A stretch of DNA of 64,000 nucleotides, from assembly GCA_963802215.1 (NCBI GenBank), contig CAWDHQ010000001.1, positions 806,001-870,000 on the forward strand, read 5' to 3'. The stretch is from SHZI01 sp963802215. Its GTDB lineage: Bacteria; Pseudomonadota; Gammaproteobacteria; Steroidobacterales; GCA-2729495. Below are positions 34,025 to 42,858 of this stretch, piece after piece. The notes below the pieces were generated by a model. That model ran no database searches. It was not told the DNA's origin and saw only the letters and a list, made by a program, of their open reading frames with translations. The translations under genes were made by a program, and so were the position numbers. How positions within the stretch are numbered: the first letter of the stretch is position 1; each line of letters opens with the position of its first letter.

Positions 34025-36340
34025 TCAGCTGCAGGATGAAGCGGCATCCGGGCGCGCGAGCCAGATCCCCGGCGCCGCCACGCGCTCCGCCCGCCGGAGG
34101 CGAAAGCCCTCGTGCGGGCCTGCGTCGAATGAAATGGCGCCCGCCTCTGCCGTATTGAGGACGCAGGCGCCCTCCCCGCGCCAGCGGTCGACCACGTCGC
34201 TGGCGGGAAATCGCCAGCGATTGCGATAGCCCGACGAGACGATCACGTGGCGGGGCCGCGTGGCGCCGACGAATGGCGCGGATGAGGATGTGCGGCTTCC
34301 ATGATGGGGCGCCAGCACAAGATCCACCCGGCCTGACTGCGGCCCCGAAGCCAGTTCCAGTTCCTCGGGCGCCTCGATGTCGCCGGGCAGCAGCAGACGC
34401 GCGCGCGGTGCCGAGACGCGCAGGACGCAGGAGGCCGCGTTGTCGTCCCGGTGCGTATCGCCGGGGGCGGGATGGAGAACTTCGAACAGCACGCCGTCCC
34501 AACGCCAGGCGATGCCTGCCTCGCAGGGCCCGGCTCGGGTGCCGGCCGGACCGAGAACCCGTGCGCCAGGATGGCGCTCGAGCACGCTCACAGCCCCACC
34601 GCGATGATCGGCATCGCCATGGGAGATCAACAGGGCATCCAGATCCGTCACACCGAGTGCCTGCAACACGGGAACCACGACCCGCTCCCCGGCATCGCTG
34701 TCCCGGAAGGCCGGGCCTGCGTCGTAGAGCAGCGCGTGGCCGGCAGTCTGGACGAGGACCGACAGGCCCTGGCCGACATCCAGCACGGTCACGCGCATGC
34801 CGCCGGTTGGGACTGGCGGCGCGCCCGCGACAAGCAGGCCGGTGAGCATGCACGGGCCCAGCCAGCGGCCGGGCCAGGGCGATGGCCACAGGGCCGAAGC
34901 AGCCCCGGCGCCCGCAAGCAGGAGCGCCCCGCGGGAAGGCTCCGGGAGGTGCCAGACGGCGGCCGGCAGATCCGCACACCACCCGAGGAACCAGCGCCAC
35001 GCATCGAAGCAGTCGGCCGCCAGGCCGAGCAGCACCGCCCCGGGACCGGGTGCCAGCCAGGCCAACGCCGTGCCCAGGAGCGTCAGAGGCAGCAGCACCA
35101 GGCTGAAGGCCGGCACGGCGACCAGATTGGCCAGCAGGCCGCTCGCGGGAAACTGGCCGAAGAAGGCGGCGAGCAGCGGCGCAAGCCCGGCCGTCATCGC
35201 GAACTGGGTAACGACCAGGAGGCGGATCGCACCCGGCCGGGTCTCGCCGGCGGCAACCGCCGCGAGGACCATCACCCCGGCAAAGGACAGCCAGAATCCC
35301 GGCACGAGCGGCGCCAGTGGCTCGATCAGCAGGACGCCCAGCACCACGCATGACAGGAGGTCCGGCACCGTGGCCGCGCGCCGGCACGTCACGAGGACAG
35401 CGACGATGGCGACGGCGATGACCGAGCGCGCCGTGGGCACGCTGAAGCCTGCCAGGGCGCCGTACGCGCAGGCTGCGGCGACCGCCGTCCACGCCGCGAG
35501 GACCGGTGGCCGGCATCGCCAGCCCGCTGCCAGCATTGCCCGGGCGAAGGCCAGGCCCAGCAGGGCCGCCGGGGCCGCCACCAGGGCTATGTGGAAGCCG
35601 GAAATGGAAATCAGGTGGATGGTGCCGGTGCGGCGGAGTTTGTCCCACTCGGCCTCGGGCAGCGCCTGATAGGCGCCGATGGCCAGTCCCAGGACGTAGG
35701 GCGCTGCCTCACGGCCATGGAGCGCCGCCCCGACGCGGTATGCGGTAGCAGTGCGCCAGGCTGCGGGCGGACACGCCGAAGGGCTCCCCGGAATGCGGCC
35801 ATTGGCCCTGGAATCACGGACCCAGCCCGTGGCACCGATACGCTGGGAAAACAGCCAGCGCTCGTAGTCGAACGTGCCCGGGTTGCTGAGGCCACGGGGC
35901 GGCCTGAGCCGGAGGCTGAGATGCCACCGTTCACCAGGCGCTGGCGGCATTGCCGGCCGCGCGGGATTCTCGTACCAGCTGATCAGCAGGCGCTCCGGCG
36001 CGCCCCGTGCCCGGGACTCCGGGTCGGTGGTGAGTACGAAACGCCATGACCCGGGCTGGACCCGCGGGAATTCACAGACGGCGCCGGAGACGGGGATGTC
36101 CGGACTGTCCACGGTGGACGGCCAGCGGTCCTCGAGCAGCCGCGTGGCCGTCGCGAGCGTGCCGACGGCCGGCAATCCGGCCAGGGCGACCAGCAGAAAT
36201 GCCCGGCGGCCGCCACGCCAGGCCGCGACCACCGCCCCCGCGGACACCAGCACCAGTGCTTCCGCGCCGGAAACGGGAAGCCCGGGGGCCCAGAGCAGCA
36301 GAGTGGCGAGCAGCAGGGCAGCGCTGGCGGCTGCGACCAT
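34025..36340 (-). CDS. comEC: DNA uptake channel ComEC/Rec2
   Basis: Inner-membrane protein of 771 residues that moves single-stranded DNA into the cytoplasm during natural transformation. Order: N-terminal membrane helices and DUF4131-like OB part (residues 1-210), the competence domain with YVLGLAIGAYQALPEAEWD and TIHLISISGFHIALVAAPA, further membrane helices, and a C-terminal metallo-beta-lactamase-like domain (VTVLDVGQGLSVLVQTAGH; LLISHGDADHRGGAVSVLE; LAPHHGSRTSS). All zinc ligands of the nuclease-like domain appear present. Length and domain order are normal, so the gene looks functional. Confidence 0.95.
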   Translation of the reverse strand: MVAAASAALLLATLLLWAPGLPVSGAEALVLVSAGAVVAAWRGGRRAFLLVALAGLPAVGTLATATRLLEDRWPSTVDSPDIPVSGAVCEFPRVQPGSWRFVLTTDPESRARGAPERLLISWYENPARPAMPPAPGERWHLSLRLRPPRGLSNPGTFDYERWLFSQRIGATGWVRDSRANGRIPGSPSACPPAAWRTATAYRVGAALHGREAAPYVLGLAIGAYQALPEAEWDKLRRTGTIHLISISGFHIALVAAPAALLGLAFARAMLAAGWRCRPPVLAAWTAVAAACAYGALAGFSVPTARSVIAVAIVAVLVTCRRAATVPDLLSCVVLGVLLIEPLAPLVPGFWLSFAGVMVLAAVAAGETRPGAIRLLVVTQFAMTAGLAPLLAAFFGQFPASGLLANLVAVPAFSLVLLPLTLLGTALAWLAPGPGAVLLGLAADCFDAWRWFLGWCADLPAAVWHLPEPSRGALLLAGAGAASALWPSPWPGRWLGPCMLTGLLVAGAPPVPTGGMRVTVLDVGQGLSVLVQTAGHALLYDAGPAFRDSDAGERVVVPVLQALGVTDLDALLISHGDADHRGGAVSVLERHPGARVLGPAGTRAGPCEAGIAWRWDGVLFEVLHPAPGDTHRDDNAASCVLRVSAPRARLLLPGDIEAPEELELASGPQSGRVDLVLAPHHGSRTSSSAPFVGATRPRHVIVSSGYRNRWRFPASDVVDRWRGEGACVLNTAEAGAISFDAGPHEGFRLRRAERVAAPGIWLARPDAASSCS

Positions 36341-36406
36341 GACGACTTCCGGTCAGGACACTGGATAATGAGCGGCCGCGACGCGCCGCTGGAACCAAGG
36401 TACCGG

Positions 36407-36940
36407 ATGCCACGAAAATTCTTCAGGCGACTATCTGCCCCGTATCGCGGGAATCAGGACAACGCTGCCTGGTATCTCAAGCCGTTCCGCGTGATTCTGT
36501 CTCACCCCGTGTACTTTTCCATCAACCGGCGCAGCATCACCGGCGGGCTGGCGCTGGGCGTGTTCGTCGGCGTCATGCCATTTCTCGGTCACACGCCCGT
36601 GGTCGTGCTGGCGGCCATACTGATGCGCGTCAACCTGCCGGTGGCCGTCGTGGCAACGTGGATCGCCAACCCGCTCACCTACGGGCCGATCCTTTACGGG
36701 GAATACCTGCTGGGAGCCCGCCTGCTGGGTCTCCCACCCTCCGACCTGAGCCTGGACCTGCCCTGGCAGGAACTCGTCAGCGGCCTCGCCGGCGCCTGGA
36801 AGCCCCTGTGGCTGGGCGCCCTCGTCACCGGACTTCTGGCGGCCGGAGCGGCCTACCTGCTGAGCAACACCGGATGGCGGTTCATGACGCGATTGCGGAT
36901 GCGGCGGCGCGGAGAGCGTCGCTTGCGTACTCGGCCGTAG
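36407..36940 (+). CDS. DUF2062 membrane protein
   Basis: 177-residue protein of the DUF2062 family, function unknown. Family features are MPRKFFRRLSAP at the start, SINRRSITGGLALGVFVGV, MPFLGHTPVVVLAAILMRV, WIANPLTYGPIL, and a second membrane segment near the C-terminus (LWLGALVTGLLAAGAAYLL). ATG 36407 has an AAGG RBS; an in-frame ATG at 36368 is less like the family. Divergent from comEC. Its last 59 bases overlap the convergent lolD gene, in the basic tail. Confidence 0.88.
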   Translation: MPRKFFRRLSAPYRGNQDNAAWYLKPFRVILSHPVYFSINRRSITGGLALGVFVGVMPFLGHTPVVVLAAILMRVNLPVAVVATWIANPLTYGPILYGEYLLGARLLGLPPSDLSLDLPWQELVSGLAGAWKPLWLGALVTGLLAAGAAYLLSNTGWRFMTRLRMRRRGERRLRTRP

Positions 36941-37619
36941 CGTCCTCCAGGCGACCGTCGCCGAGGCGGAGCACCCGGTTCATCTTCAGGGCGATCCGCG
37001 GGTCGTGCGTGACAATGACCAGGCTGGCGCCCACCTCGCGATTCAGCGCCAGCATCAGTTCGAGCACGGTGTCGCCCGTCTTCCGGTCCAGGTTGCCGGT
37101 GGGCTCATCGGCGAGCACCACCGCCGGCTCCGTCACGAGGGCCCGCGCCACGGCGACACGCTGCCGCTCACCACCGGACAGCTCGCCGGGCTTGTGCTCG
37201 AGGCGACCGGCGAGGCCCACCCGTTCGAGCACCTGCCGCGCCCGGGCACGAACCGCATCGAGGGGGTCACGGCGCACCAGCAACGGCATTGCCACGTTCT
37301 CCAGCGCGGTGAATTCCGGCAGCAGGTGGTGGAACTGGTAGACGAAGCCCAGGTGCTGGTTGCGGATGCGTCCGCGCTCTGCGTTGTCGGTGGTGGCGAT
37401 GTCGCGGCCGCGGATGCGGACTTCGCCGGCGGTGGGCGTGTCGAGGCCGCCGAGGAGCTGGAGAAGCGTCGTCTTTCCCGCGCCGGAGGGGCCGACGATG
37501 GCAATGCGCTCCCCCTCGCCGACGACCATGTTGATGTCCCTCAGCACCTCGATGACAGCCGGGCCCTCGGTGAACTGCTTGCGCAACCCCCTGCACTCGA
37601 TGACTGGAACGTCACTCAT
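36882..37619 (-). CDS. lolD: Lipoprotein-releasing system ATPase LolD
   Basis: ABC ATPase of 245 residues that powers lipoprotein release from the inner membrane. Walker A is GPSGAGKTTLLQLL, the LolD-specific LGFVYQFHHLLPEFTALEN is present, the signature is LSGGERQRVAVARAL and Walker B is VVLADEPTGNLD. Its start overlaps the lolC stop by eight bases. Transcribed last in sfsA-lolE-lolC-lolD. Confidence 0.95.
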   Translation of the reverse strand: MSDVPVIECRGLRKQFTEGPAVIEVLRDINMVVGEGERIAIVGPSGAGKTTLLQLLGGLDTPTAGEVRIRGRDIATTDNAERGRIRNQHLGFVYQFHHLLPEFTALENVAMPLLVRRDPLDAVRARARQVLERVGLAGRLEHKPGELSGGERQRVAVARALVTEPAVVLADEPTGNLDRKTGDTVLELMLALNREVGASLVIVTHDPRIALKMNRVLRLGDGRLEDATAEYASDALRAAASAIAS

Positions 37620-38859
37620 ACCGCAATACCTCGGCCGGCGCCGTCACGGCCCCGCGCCACGCAGGATAGATGGTTGATACGAGCCCGAGCAGCAGGGCGA
37701 TTCCCGCGACCTGCCAGACGTCCGCCCACACGAGCCTGCTCGGCAGCTCGCTGATGAAGTAGACGTCCGGGGCAAGAAACTGGAATCCGGTGAGACGCTC
37801 GATGAACACCGCTATCGCGCTGACGTTCCAGGCGCCCAGCACGCCCGCAGTCACGCCCACCGCGGTACCCATGACGCCCACCAGGGCGCCCTGCAGCACG
37901 AAGATCGCAAGTATGGCGGCAGGCGTCGAGCCGAGCGTGCGCAGTATGGCGATCTCCCCCCGCTTGTCGCGCACCACCATCACGAGCGTGGAGACGATGT
38001 TGAAGGCGGCCACGCCGACGACGAGCAACAGGATGACGAAGATAATCGAACGCGTCAGCTGGATCGACCGGAAGAAATTGCCGTGCTCGCGCGTCCAGTC
38101 CGTGACGTAGACGCCGCCACCCCAGGCATTGGCCACCGACCGGACGACCCCGGGCGCCTCGAGAGGGTCGTTGATCGCCAGCCGGACCCCGGTGACGTCC
38201 TCGCCGAAGCGGAACAGGCGCTGGGCATCGGCAACGTTGACGAAAACAAGGGCGCGGTCGAATTCGTACATGCCCGCGTAGAAGATGCCGGTGACCCGGA
38301 ACCGGCGCATGCGAGGCACGACCCCGGCTGGTGTCGTGATGCCCTGGGAGACCAGCACGACGACCGAGTCGCCCACGGCGACGCCGAGCTGCTCGGCCAG
38401 GGTGCGGCCGATCACCATGCCGAAGGTGCCGGGCTCCAGGGCCTCGAGCTTCCCGTCCACCATCAGCGAACCGAGCGCGGAGGTCCGGAGCTCACTGGCA
38501 GGATCGATGCCGCGGAGCTGCACGCCGCGGATCTCGGCGGGCCCCACGAGCATGGCCTGCCCATCCACGAATCGCGCGACGGCGCGCACATCGGGATCCC
38601 GGCCGGCAATGGCGGACAGCGCCTGCCAGTCGCTGATACGCCCGTCCAGGCCGGTGATGGACGCATGGGCAACGATCTGGAGGATGCGGTTGCGCACCTC
38701 GGATTCGAAACCGTTCATGACAGACAGGACCATGATCAGCACGGCCACCGCCAGCGCAATGCCGGCCATCGAGATCACGGAAATGAACGAGATGAAGCGG
38801 TTCTTGTTGTGCGACCGGACGTAGCGGAGCGCGATGGCAAGTTCGTAGGGACGAAGCAT
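37612..38859 (-). CDS. lolC: Lipoprotein-releasing permease, LolC-like
   Basis: FtsX/MacB-type permease of 415 residues with four membrane segments: one near the N-terminus (ISVISMAGIALAVAVLIMV) and three after residue 270 (SIIFVILLLVVGVAAFNIV; FVLQGALVGVMGTAVGVTA; VAGIALLLGLVSTIYPAWR). The periplasmic loop with TTPAGVVPRMRRFRVTGIF resembles the LolC rather than the LolE side. Start at ATG 38859; codons above this lie in the neighbouring gene. LolC versus LolE assignment is a judgement from the loop only. Confidence 0.85.
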   Translation of the reverse strand: MLRPYELAIALRYVRSHNKNRFISFISVISMAGIALAVAVLIMVLSVMNGFESEVRNRILQIVAHASITGLDGRISDWQALSAIAGRDPDVRAVARFVDGQAMLVGPAEIRGVQLRGIDPASELRTSALGSLMVDGKLEALEPGTFGMVIGRTLAEQLGVAVGDSVVVLVSQGITTPAGVVPRMRRFRVTGIFYAGMYEFDRALVFVNVADAQRLFRFGEDVTGVRLAINDPLEAPGVVRSVANAWGGGVYVTDWTREHGNFFRSIQLTRSIIFVILLLVVGVAAFNIVSTLVMVVRDKRGEIAILRTLGSTPAAILAIFVLQGALVGVMGTAVGVTAGVLGAWNVSAIAVFIERLTGFQFLAPDVYFISELPSRLVWADVWQVAGIALLLGLVSTIYPAWRGAVTAPAEVLRYE

Positions 38860-38873
38860 GACTGCTGGCCCGC

Positions 38874-40127
38874 CTATTCGTAGCGGAGGACTTCGGCCGG
38901 CGCCACGGCGGCGGCCCGGAGCGCGGGATAGATCGTCGCGCACGCCGTGAGCGCCAGCGCGATGACGCTGACCCACAGCAGGTCGACGGTCTCCAGGTCG
39001 GCGGGCAGCGCTGTCAGGTAGTAGACATCGGCGGGCATGAACTCAAAACCGAACAGGCGCTCCAGGGCGGGCGCCACCGAGCCGATGTTGGTCGCCAGCA
39101 GCGCACCGCCGGCGACTCCCATGAGTACCCCTGCCCAGCCGATCATGACCCCCTGCAGGGCAAACATGGCCACGACGGCACCCCGCGAGAAACCCAGGGT
39201 ACGCAGGATGGCGATGCCCGGCCGCTTGTCCGTGACCACCATGACGAGCGTGGCGACGATGTTGAAGGCCGCCACCGCCACGATGAGCGAGAGGAGCAGC
39301 GTCATCATGGTCTTCTCTATGCGCACGGCGCGGAAATAGGTGGCATTGTCCCGGGTCCAGTCGGTGGTGACGGGCGCCTTGCGGCCACCAGACGTCCAGC
39401 GGGCCAGCCAGTCGTCCAGGATGCGCGGGGCCGCGAAGATGTCGGTGGTCTGCAGCCGTATGCCGGTGACCCTGTCCCCGAGCCCGGCCAGTGCCGCTGC
39501 ATCCGTCAGGTTCACGAGAACCCGGACCGCATCGTGATCCCGGACGCCGACCTCGAACACGCCGGCGACGGTCAGCTCGCGAAGCCTGGACGTGACCCGA
39601 CCCGCCCCGTCCCGGACGGGCACGAGGACGCGTACCCGGTCACCGATGCCGACGCCAAGGCGAACGGCGAGGGAGCGGCCCAGCAGCGCCTTCCAGGAGC
39701 CGGCGGTGAGGTCGGCGAGAGTCCCGCCGCGCAGCGCGCGCTCGAGGCCCGCGATGGGCGACTTCCGTGACGGATCAACCCCTTCGATAACGGCACCGGC
39801 CAGCTCGCCACCGACGGCCACCATCGCTTCGAGCTCCACATACGGGGCGGCGGAATCCACGCCCGGAAAGCCCTGGAGGTCCGCCAGGACGTCGCGCCAG
39901 GCGGCTTCCCCATTGCCGGTGACCACGGCGCCATGGCCGGTAATGGCGACCAGCCGCGAGCGCAGCTCGTTCTCGAAGCCATTCATCACCGACAGGACGA
40001 CGATGAGCGCGGCCACGCCCAGCGCCACGCCGATGACGGACGCGAGCGCGACGAGCGAGGCAAACTGGTTCGTGCGTTGCGCGCCCAGGTAACGCAGGGC
40101 AATCCAGACCGTGGCGGGTCGCATCAT
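38874..40127 (-). CDS. lolE: Lipoprotein-releasing permease, LolE-like
   Basis: Second FtsX/MacB-type permease, 417 residues, paralogous to the following gene (shared RYLGAQRTNQFASLVALAS-type start, VVLSVMNGFENELRSRL, and the ending APAEVLRYE). The loop RELTVAGVFEVGVRDHDAV resembles LolE. The ATG 40127 overlaps the sfsA stop (ATGA). LolC and LolE together form the heterodimeric channel with LolD. Confidence 0.85.
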   Translation of the reverse strand: MMRPATVWIALRYLGAQRTNQFASLVALASVIGVALGVAALIVVLSVMNGFENELRSRLVAITGHGAVVTGNGEAAWRDVLADLQGFPGVDSAAPYVELEAMVAVGGELAGAVIEGVDPSRKSPIAGLERALRGGTLADLTAGSWKALLGRSLAVRLGVGIGDRVRVLVPVRDGAGRVTSRLRELTVAGVFEVGVRDHDAVRVLVNLTDAAALAGLGDRVTGIRLQTTDIFAAPRILDDWLARWTSGGRKAPVTTDWTRDNATYFRAVRIEKTMMTLLLSLIVAVAAFNIVATLVMVVTDKRPGIAILRTLGFSRGAVVAMFALQGVMIGWAGVLMGVAGGALLATNIGSVAPALERLFGFEFMPADVYYLTALPADLETVDLLWVSVIALALTACATIYPALRAAAVAPAEVLRYE

Positions 40128-40843
40128 GCGGCGAGCGCCACCGGAATGAGCCGGTCCACAAAGATGCCGGCCGGCGTCACCCGGGCCCCGATCGCCATCA
40201 CGTCGACCCCGTCGGCCGCCGCGGCCCGCAGCGCGATGCCGTAGGCGGGATCGATGCGGTCGGCGGGCTCGACCACGTCCACATCGGCGCGCTGGGCGCA
40301 GAAGAGGACGCCGGCCCGGGCGCCGCCCCGGCGCAGCCGGGCGAGTTCCCGTGCGTGGCGGGCGGCCCGCTCGCTGACCGCGTCCGGAAAGAGCGCGCGG
40401 CGGTCCGTCACCGCGGCCGTCACGTTCTTGACCTCCAGGTAGTAATCCGGCAGCCCGGCACCGCGCAACCGGAAGTCGAAGCGCACGCCCGCCTCGGGCA
40501 CGCGGAATTCGGCGGTGACCTCGGCGTACTCCCGGAGGCCGGGCAGCAGGCGGGCCGAAAGCGCCGCGGCAGCGAGCCCGTTCGTGCGGCCCGTGTGGAT
40601 GCCGACCAGCGTGCCACCGGCCACCTCGACCAGCTCCCAGGTCCAGGCGCAGCGCCGCCCGGGCCGGCTGGCCGGGCTCAGCCAGACCCGGGACCCGGGG
40701 GCCTGGCAGCCGAGCATGGCTCCGGTGTTGGGACAATGGGCGGTCACCACCGAGCCGTCCGGCAGCTGCACATCAGCCAGGAAGCGTTGGTAGCGGCGCA
40801 CCAGGACCCCCTCAGTGAGCGGCGCCGGGTACCGGATCCCCAC
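40124..40843 (-). CDS. sfsA: SfsA family DNA/RNA nuclease-like protein
   Basis: 239-residue SfsA protein, named sugar fermentation stimulation protein and bearing an OB fold plus a PD-(D/E)xK-like nuclease domain. Diagnostic stretches are LVRRYQRFLADVQLPDGS, TAHCPNTGAMLGC, DYYLEVKNVTAAV and RRALFPDAVSERAARH. I prefer GTG 40843 because the family begins near RYPAPLTEGVLVRR; TTG 40888 is in frame and would add 15 residues. First gene of the lolE-lolC-lolD block. Confidence 0.9.
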   Translation of the reverse strand: MGIRYPAPLTEGVLVRRYQRFLADVQLPDGSVVTAHCPNTGAMLGCQAPGSRVWLSPASRPGRRCAWTWELVEVAGGTLVGIHTGRTNGLAAAALSARLLPGLREYAEVTAEFRVPEAGVRFDFRLRGAGLPDYYLEVKNVTAAVTDRRALFPDAVSERAARHARELARLRRGGARAGVLFCAQRADVDVVEPADRIDPAYGIALRAAAADGVDVMAIGARVTPAGIFVDRLIPVALAA

Positions 40844-40935
40844 CGGCACGGGCCCTGGGCCGGTCACCCGGCAGGCACTCCGGGGCAACCGGCTGGGTAG
40901 CTCATTTGTCTTGTCAAGTCCAATGGATACGTCGT

Positions 40936-40964
40936 TTTTCTGAGGGGAGGTCGAGTGCTATATT
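40936..40964 (+). promoter_or_regulatory. Possible promoter of the small periplasmic protein gene
   Basis: TTTTCT (40936-40941), 17 nt, TATATT (40959-40964). The -35 is weak. The gene start is 30 nt further, behind GGAGAGG. Confidence 0.4.
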
Positions 40965-40993
40965 TGCCGGTGAACGACCACGGAGAGGTTAGC

Positions 40994-41284
40994 ATGGCCG
41001 CCATCCCCCGAGCCTTCCTCCTGACGCTCGCGCTCGCCACCCCGCTGCTCCTGCCCGCCGGCAACGCCATCGCGGACAAGCTGGTGATCGAGAACGTGGC
41101 GACCGGTGTCGCCGCCTCAGAGCGCCCCGCGCGGGGCAGCAGCATGGCCCGGGTGGAGTCCCGCTTCGGCGCCCCCGCCTCCCGGTCTGGCCCCGTCGGC
41201 CAGCCCCCCATCTCGCGCTGGGACTACCCGGACTTCGTCGTGTTCTTCGAGCACGACCACGTGGTGCATGCGGTCCGGCGGTAA
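40994..41284 (+). CDS. Small secreted protein of unknown function
   Basis: 96-residue protein with a clear signal peptide (FLLTLALATPLLLPAGNAI, cleavage about NAIA-DK). The mature 70 residues contain ARGSSMARVESRFGAP, which resembles SmpA/OmlA-like (BamE-type) small lipoprotein domains, and PVGQPPISRWDYPDFVVFF near the end. There is no lipobox cysteine. A strong GGAGAGG RBS precedes ATG 40994. Proteins with this ending recur in gammaproteobacteria without a known role. The gene is divergent from sfsA-lol and converges on the VPxPA gene. Confidence 0.7.
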   Translation: MAAIPRAFLLTLALATPLLLPAGNAIADKLVIENVATGVAASERPARGSSMARVESRFGAPASRSGPVGQPPISRWDYPDFVVFFEHDHVVHAVRR

Positions 41285-41407
41285 CTTAGCGCAGGAGGGG
41301 ATTCAGCGTGTAGCGCACCCGCCCCCCTGGGGCGAGAGGTCGAGGTGCGGGCCTGCACCCTGTACATCAGAAGCGGCGGGGTGAAAGAAGCCGGACCCGA
41401 AAGCAGA

Positions 41408-41429
41408 GGACCCCGCCGAAGCGGGGTCC
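41408..41429. terminator. Hairpin between converging genes
   Basis: GGACCCCGC (41408-41416), loop CGAA, GCGGGGTCC (41421-41429). It sits between the end of the small secreted protein gene and the end of the VPxPA-CTERM gene, so it could terminate both. The following T-runs are weak on both strands. Confidence 0.55.
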
Positions 41430-41452
41430 TTGTTCATGGTTCGATGCGCGCC

Positions 41453-42079
41453 CTAAGCAGCGGGCTTCGTCCTGCGTTTCATCACGCCCAACGCTCCGAG
41501 TGCACCGCTGAAAAGCCACACCGCGGCAGGCACTGGAACCAGGGCATCGCCCGGGGCCGACGCCAACGCCCAGGCAAAAGTGGCGGTGTTCTTGGCGAAC
41601 TGGCCCTGTTGGCCACCAGTGACATTGCTGAGATTGAAGACGTGCGCGGAGCCGGTGGTCGCGAAAGCATCGTCCGACCAGTAGTAGCCCCCGCCGACGT
41701 TCGATAGCGGCGCTGGCGCCGCGCTGTTGATGCCTTCACTGTAGAACAGGTGATACATGTCGGCGCTGCTGCAGAAATAGCCAGTGCACGCCGCGTTCGC
41801 CTCCGGGAGCTGCCAGGTGTTGATACCGAGATAATTCGCGGTGTTCAGCGAGGCAATCCACGCCGTTGCCGAAGCCCATGTCATGCGCCCGTCGGTCGTG
41901 CTCGCACCGTCATCATAGATGCTGCCCGCGGCCAGATTGGCGTTCGCAAGCCAGGTGATATTGAGGTCGTTGTCGTAGTAGGCCTGACCACCGGCTCGAC
42001 TGAGCAGGGCTGCATTCGCACTCGCAGACATCAGAGAAAGTGCCGCCAGCGCGGCCGCGATCCTCGGCGTCGTTCCCAT
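41453..42079 (-). CDS. Secreted protein with a VPxPA/PEP-CTERM sorting tail
   Basis: 208-residue exported protein. The signal peptide is residues 1-23 (IAAALAALSLMSASANAAL). The mature body, with YYDNDLNITWLANANLAAG, WASATAWIASLNTANYLG and GGGYYWSDDAFATTG, resembles the DUF1566-like lectin-type domain. The C-terminus VPVPAAVWLFSGALGALGV followed by a basic MKRRTK tail is a variant of the PEP-CTERM/VPxPA signal recognised by exosortases. Composition is richer in Asn, Thr and Ala than that of neighbouring genes, which suggests recent acquisition. RBS is weak (GGGGGAAA). Confidence 0.8.
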   Translation of the reverse strand: MGTTPRIAAALAALSLMSASANAALLSRAGGQAYYDNDLNITWLANANLAAGSIYDDGASTTDGRMTWASATAWIASLNTANYLGINTWQLPEANAACTGYFCSSADMYHLFYSEGINSAAPAPLSNVGGGYYWSDDAFATTGSAHVFNLSNVTGGQQGQFAKNTATFAWALASAPGDALVPVPAAVWLFSGALGALGVMKRRTKPAA

Positions 42080-42165
42080 CGGAATTTCCCCCAGCCAAAT
42101 CTGGACTGTCGTTGGTCTTTTTCACCGGGATCTCCTCCAGACCCCAGTCGCTTGAAAACACCTTA

Positions 42166-42193
42166 CCCCCCCCGCCCCCTTTGTCATCCCCCC
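42166..42193 (-). promoter_or_regulatory. G-run cluster upstream of the VPxPA-CTERM gene
   Basis: Three long C-runs on the plus strand (42166-42173, 42175-42179, 42188-42193), which on the minus strand are G6, G5 and G8 within 28 nt. G8 can supply two G3 tracts, so a G-quadruplex could form 87-114 nt before the CDS. The 279-nt region 42080-42358 has no other clear feature apart from this; no recognisable antitoxin gene is present. Confidence 0.4.
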
Positions 42194-42358
42194 GAATGGT
42201 TGAGTTGCGCGGACATAATGGAGAATGGACGGCGGTTGGCTTCACGCCTTGCCACTTGCGTATCCGCACAAATCCGCTTCCGAAGCCGCGCGCGCCTTCC
42301 TGCACGGCAGCGTACTGCCCTACGACCGGCCTTTCTATCCCGCCTTCGAGCCGCAAGA

Positions 42359-42769
42359 GTGGGACATGAACTTTCGATCCTGCTCGATACGCATGCCCTC
42401 GCCTGGTGGTTGAATGATCCGGCCAGACTGCCCGCCAGGGTGCGACGGGCGGTATCGAAGCGGCCCGCGCCGGGATCCCTCGGCGTATCGACAATCAGCC
42501 TTTTCGAGCTCGCGACACTCGTCCGGCGGGGACGGATCCAGCTTCATTCGACCCTGGGGGACTGGCTCGAGAACCTGAAGCTGCTGGCGAAACTGAACGT
42601 GCTGCCGGTCACGGCCGATATCGCCGTGCGCGCCGGCACCCTGGCGGAAGCACTGCCGGGCGACCCGGCCGACCGGATCATCATTGCCACGGCGCTCGAC
42701 GAGCAGGTTCGTCTCGTGACCGGCGACGCCCGCATCCGCAAGTCGGGCCTGGTTGAGACGATCTGGTAA
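42359..42769 (+). CDS. PIN-domain ribonuclease, VapC-like, orphan
   Basis: 136-residue PIN protein. The acidic residues of the active site are LLDTHALAWWLNDPARLP (first Asp), ISLFELATLVRRG (Glu), LPGDPADRIIIATA (Asp) and VTGDARI (Asp). GTG 42359 is inferred as start because the PIN fold begins at HELSILLDTHA; no ATG fits. Family members usually follow an antitoxin gene. Upstream there is only a frame open at 42196 (57 codons) and a second at 42225, neither resembling a known antitoxin. A toxin is plausible but is not shown. Confidence 0.75.
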   Translation: MGHELSILLDTHALAWWLNDPARLPARVRRAVSKRPAPGSLGVSTISLFELATLVRRGRIQLHSTLGDWLENLKLLAKLNVLPVTADIAVRAGTLAEALPGDPADRIIIATALDEQVRLVTGDARIRKSGLVETIW

Positions 42770-42858
42770 CTCAGGCCCGGTCCCGGCGGCCGCTCTCGAG
42801 GCGACAATCCGGGCAGTTTCACGGGATAATCCCCACCCCGCCCCATTGGCGGCTCCCC

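Noticed and set aside
33999..35648. 549-codon frame on the minus strand
   Set aside because: Out-of-frame shadow of comEC with Arg/Gly/Pro-rich composition.
42225..42413. Antitoxin gene before the PIN gene
   Set aside because: Product does not resemble any known antitoxin and overlaps the PIN gene out of frame; kept only as a question in the findings.
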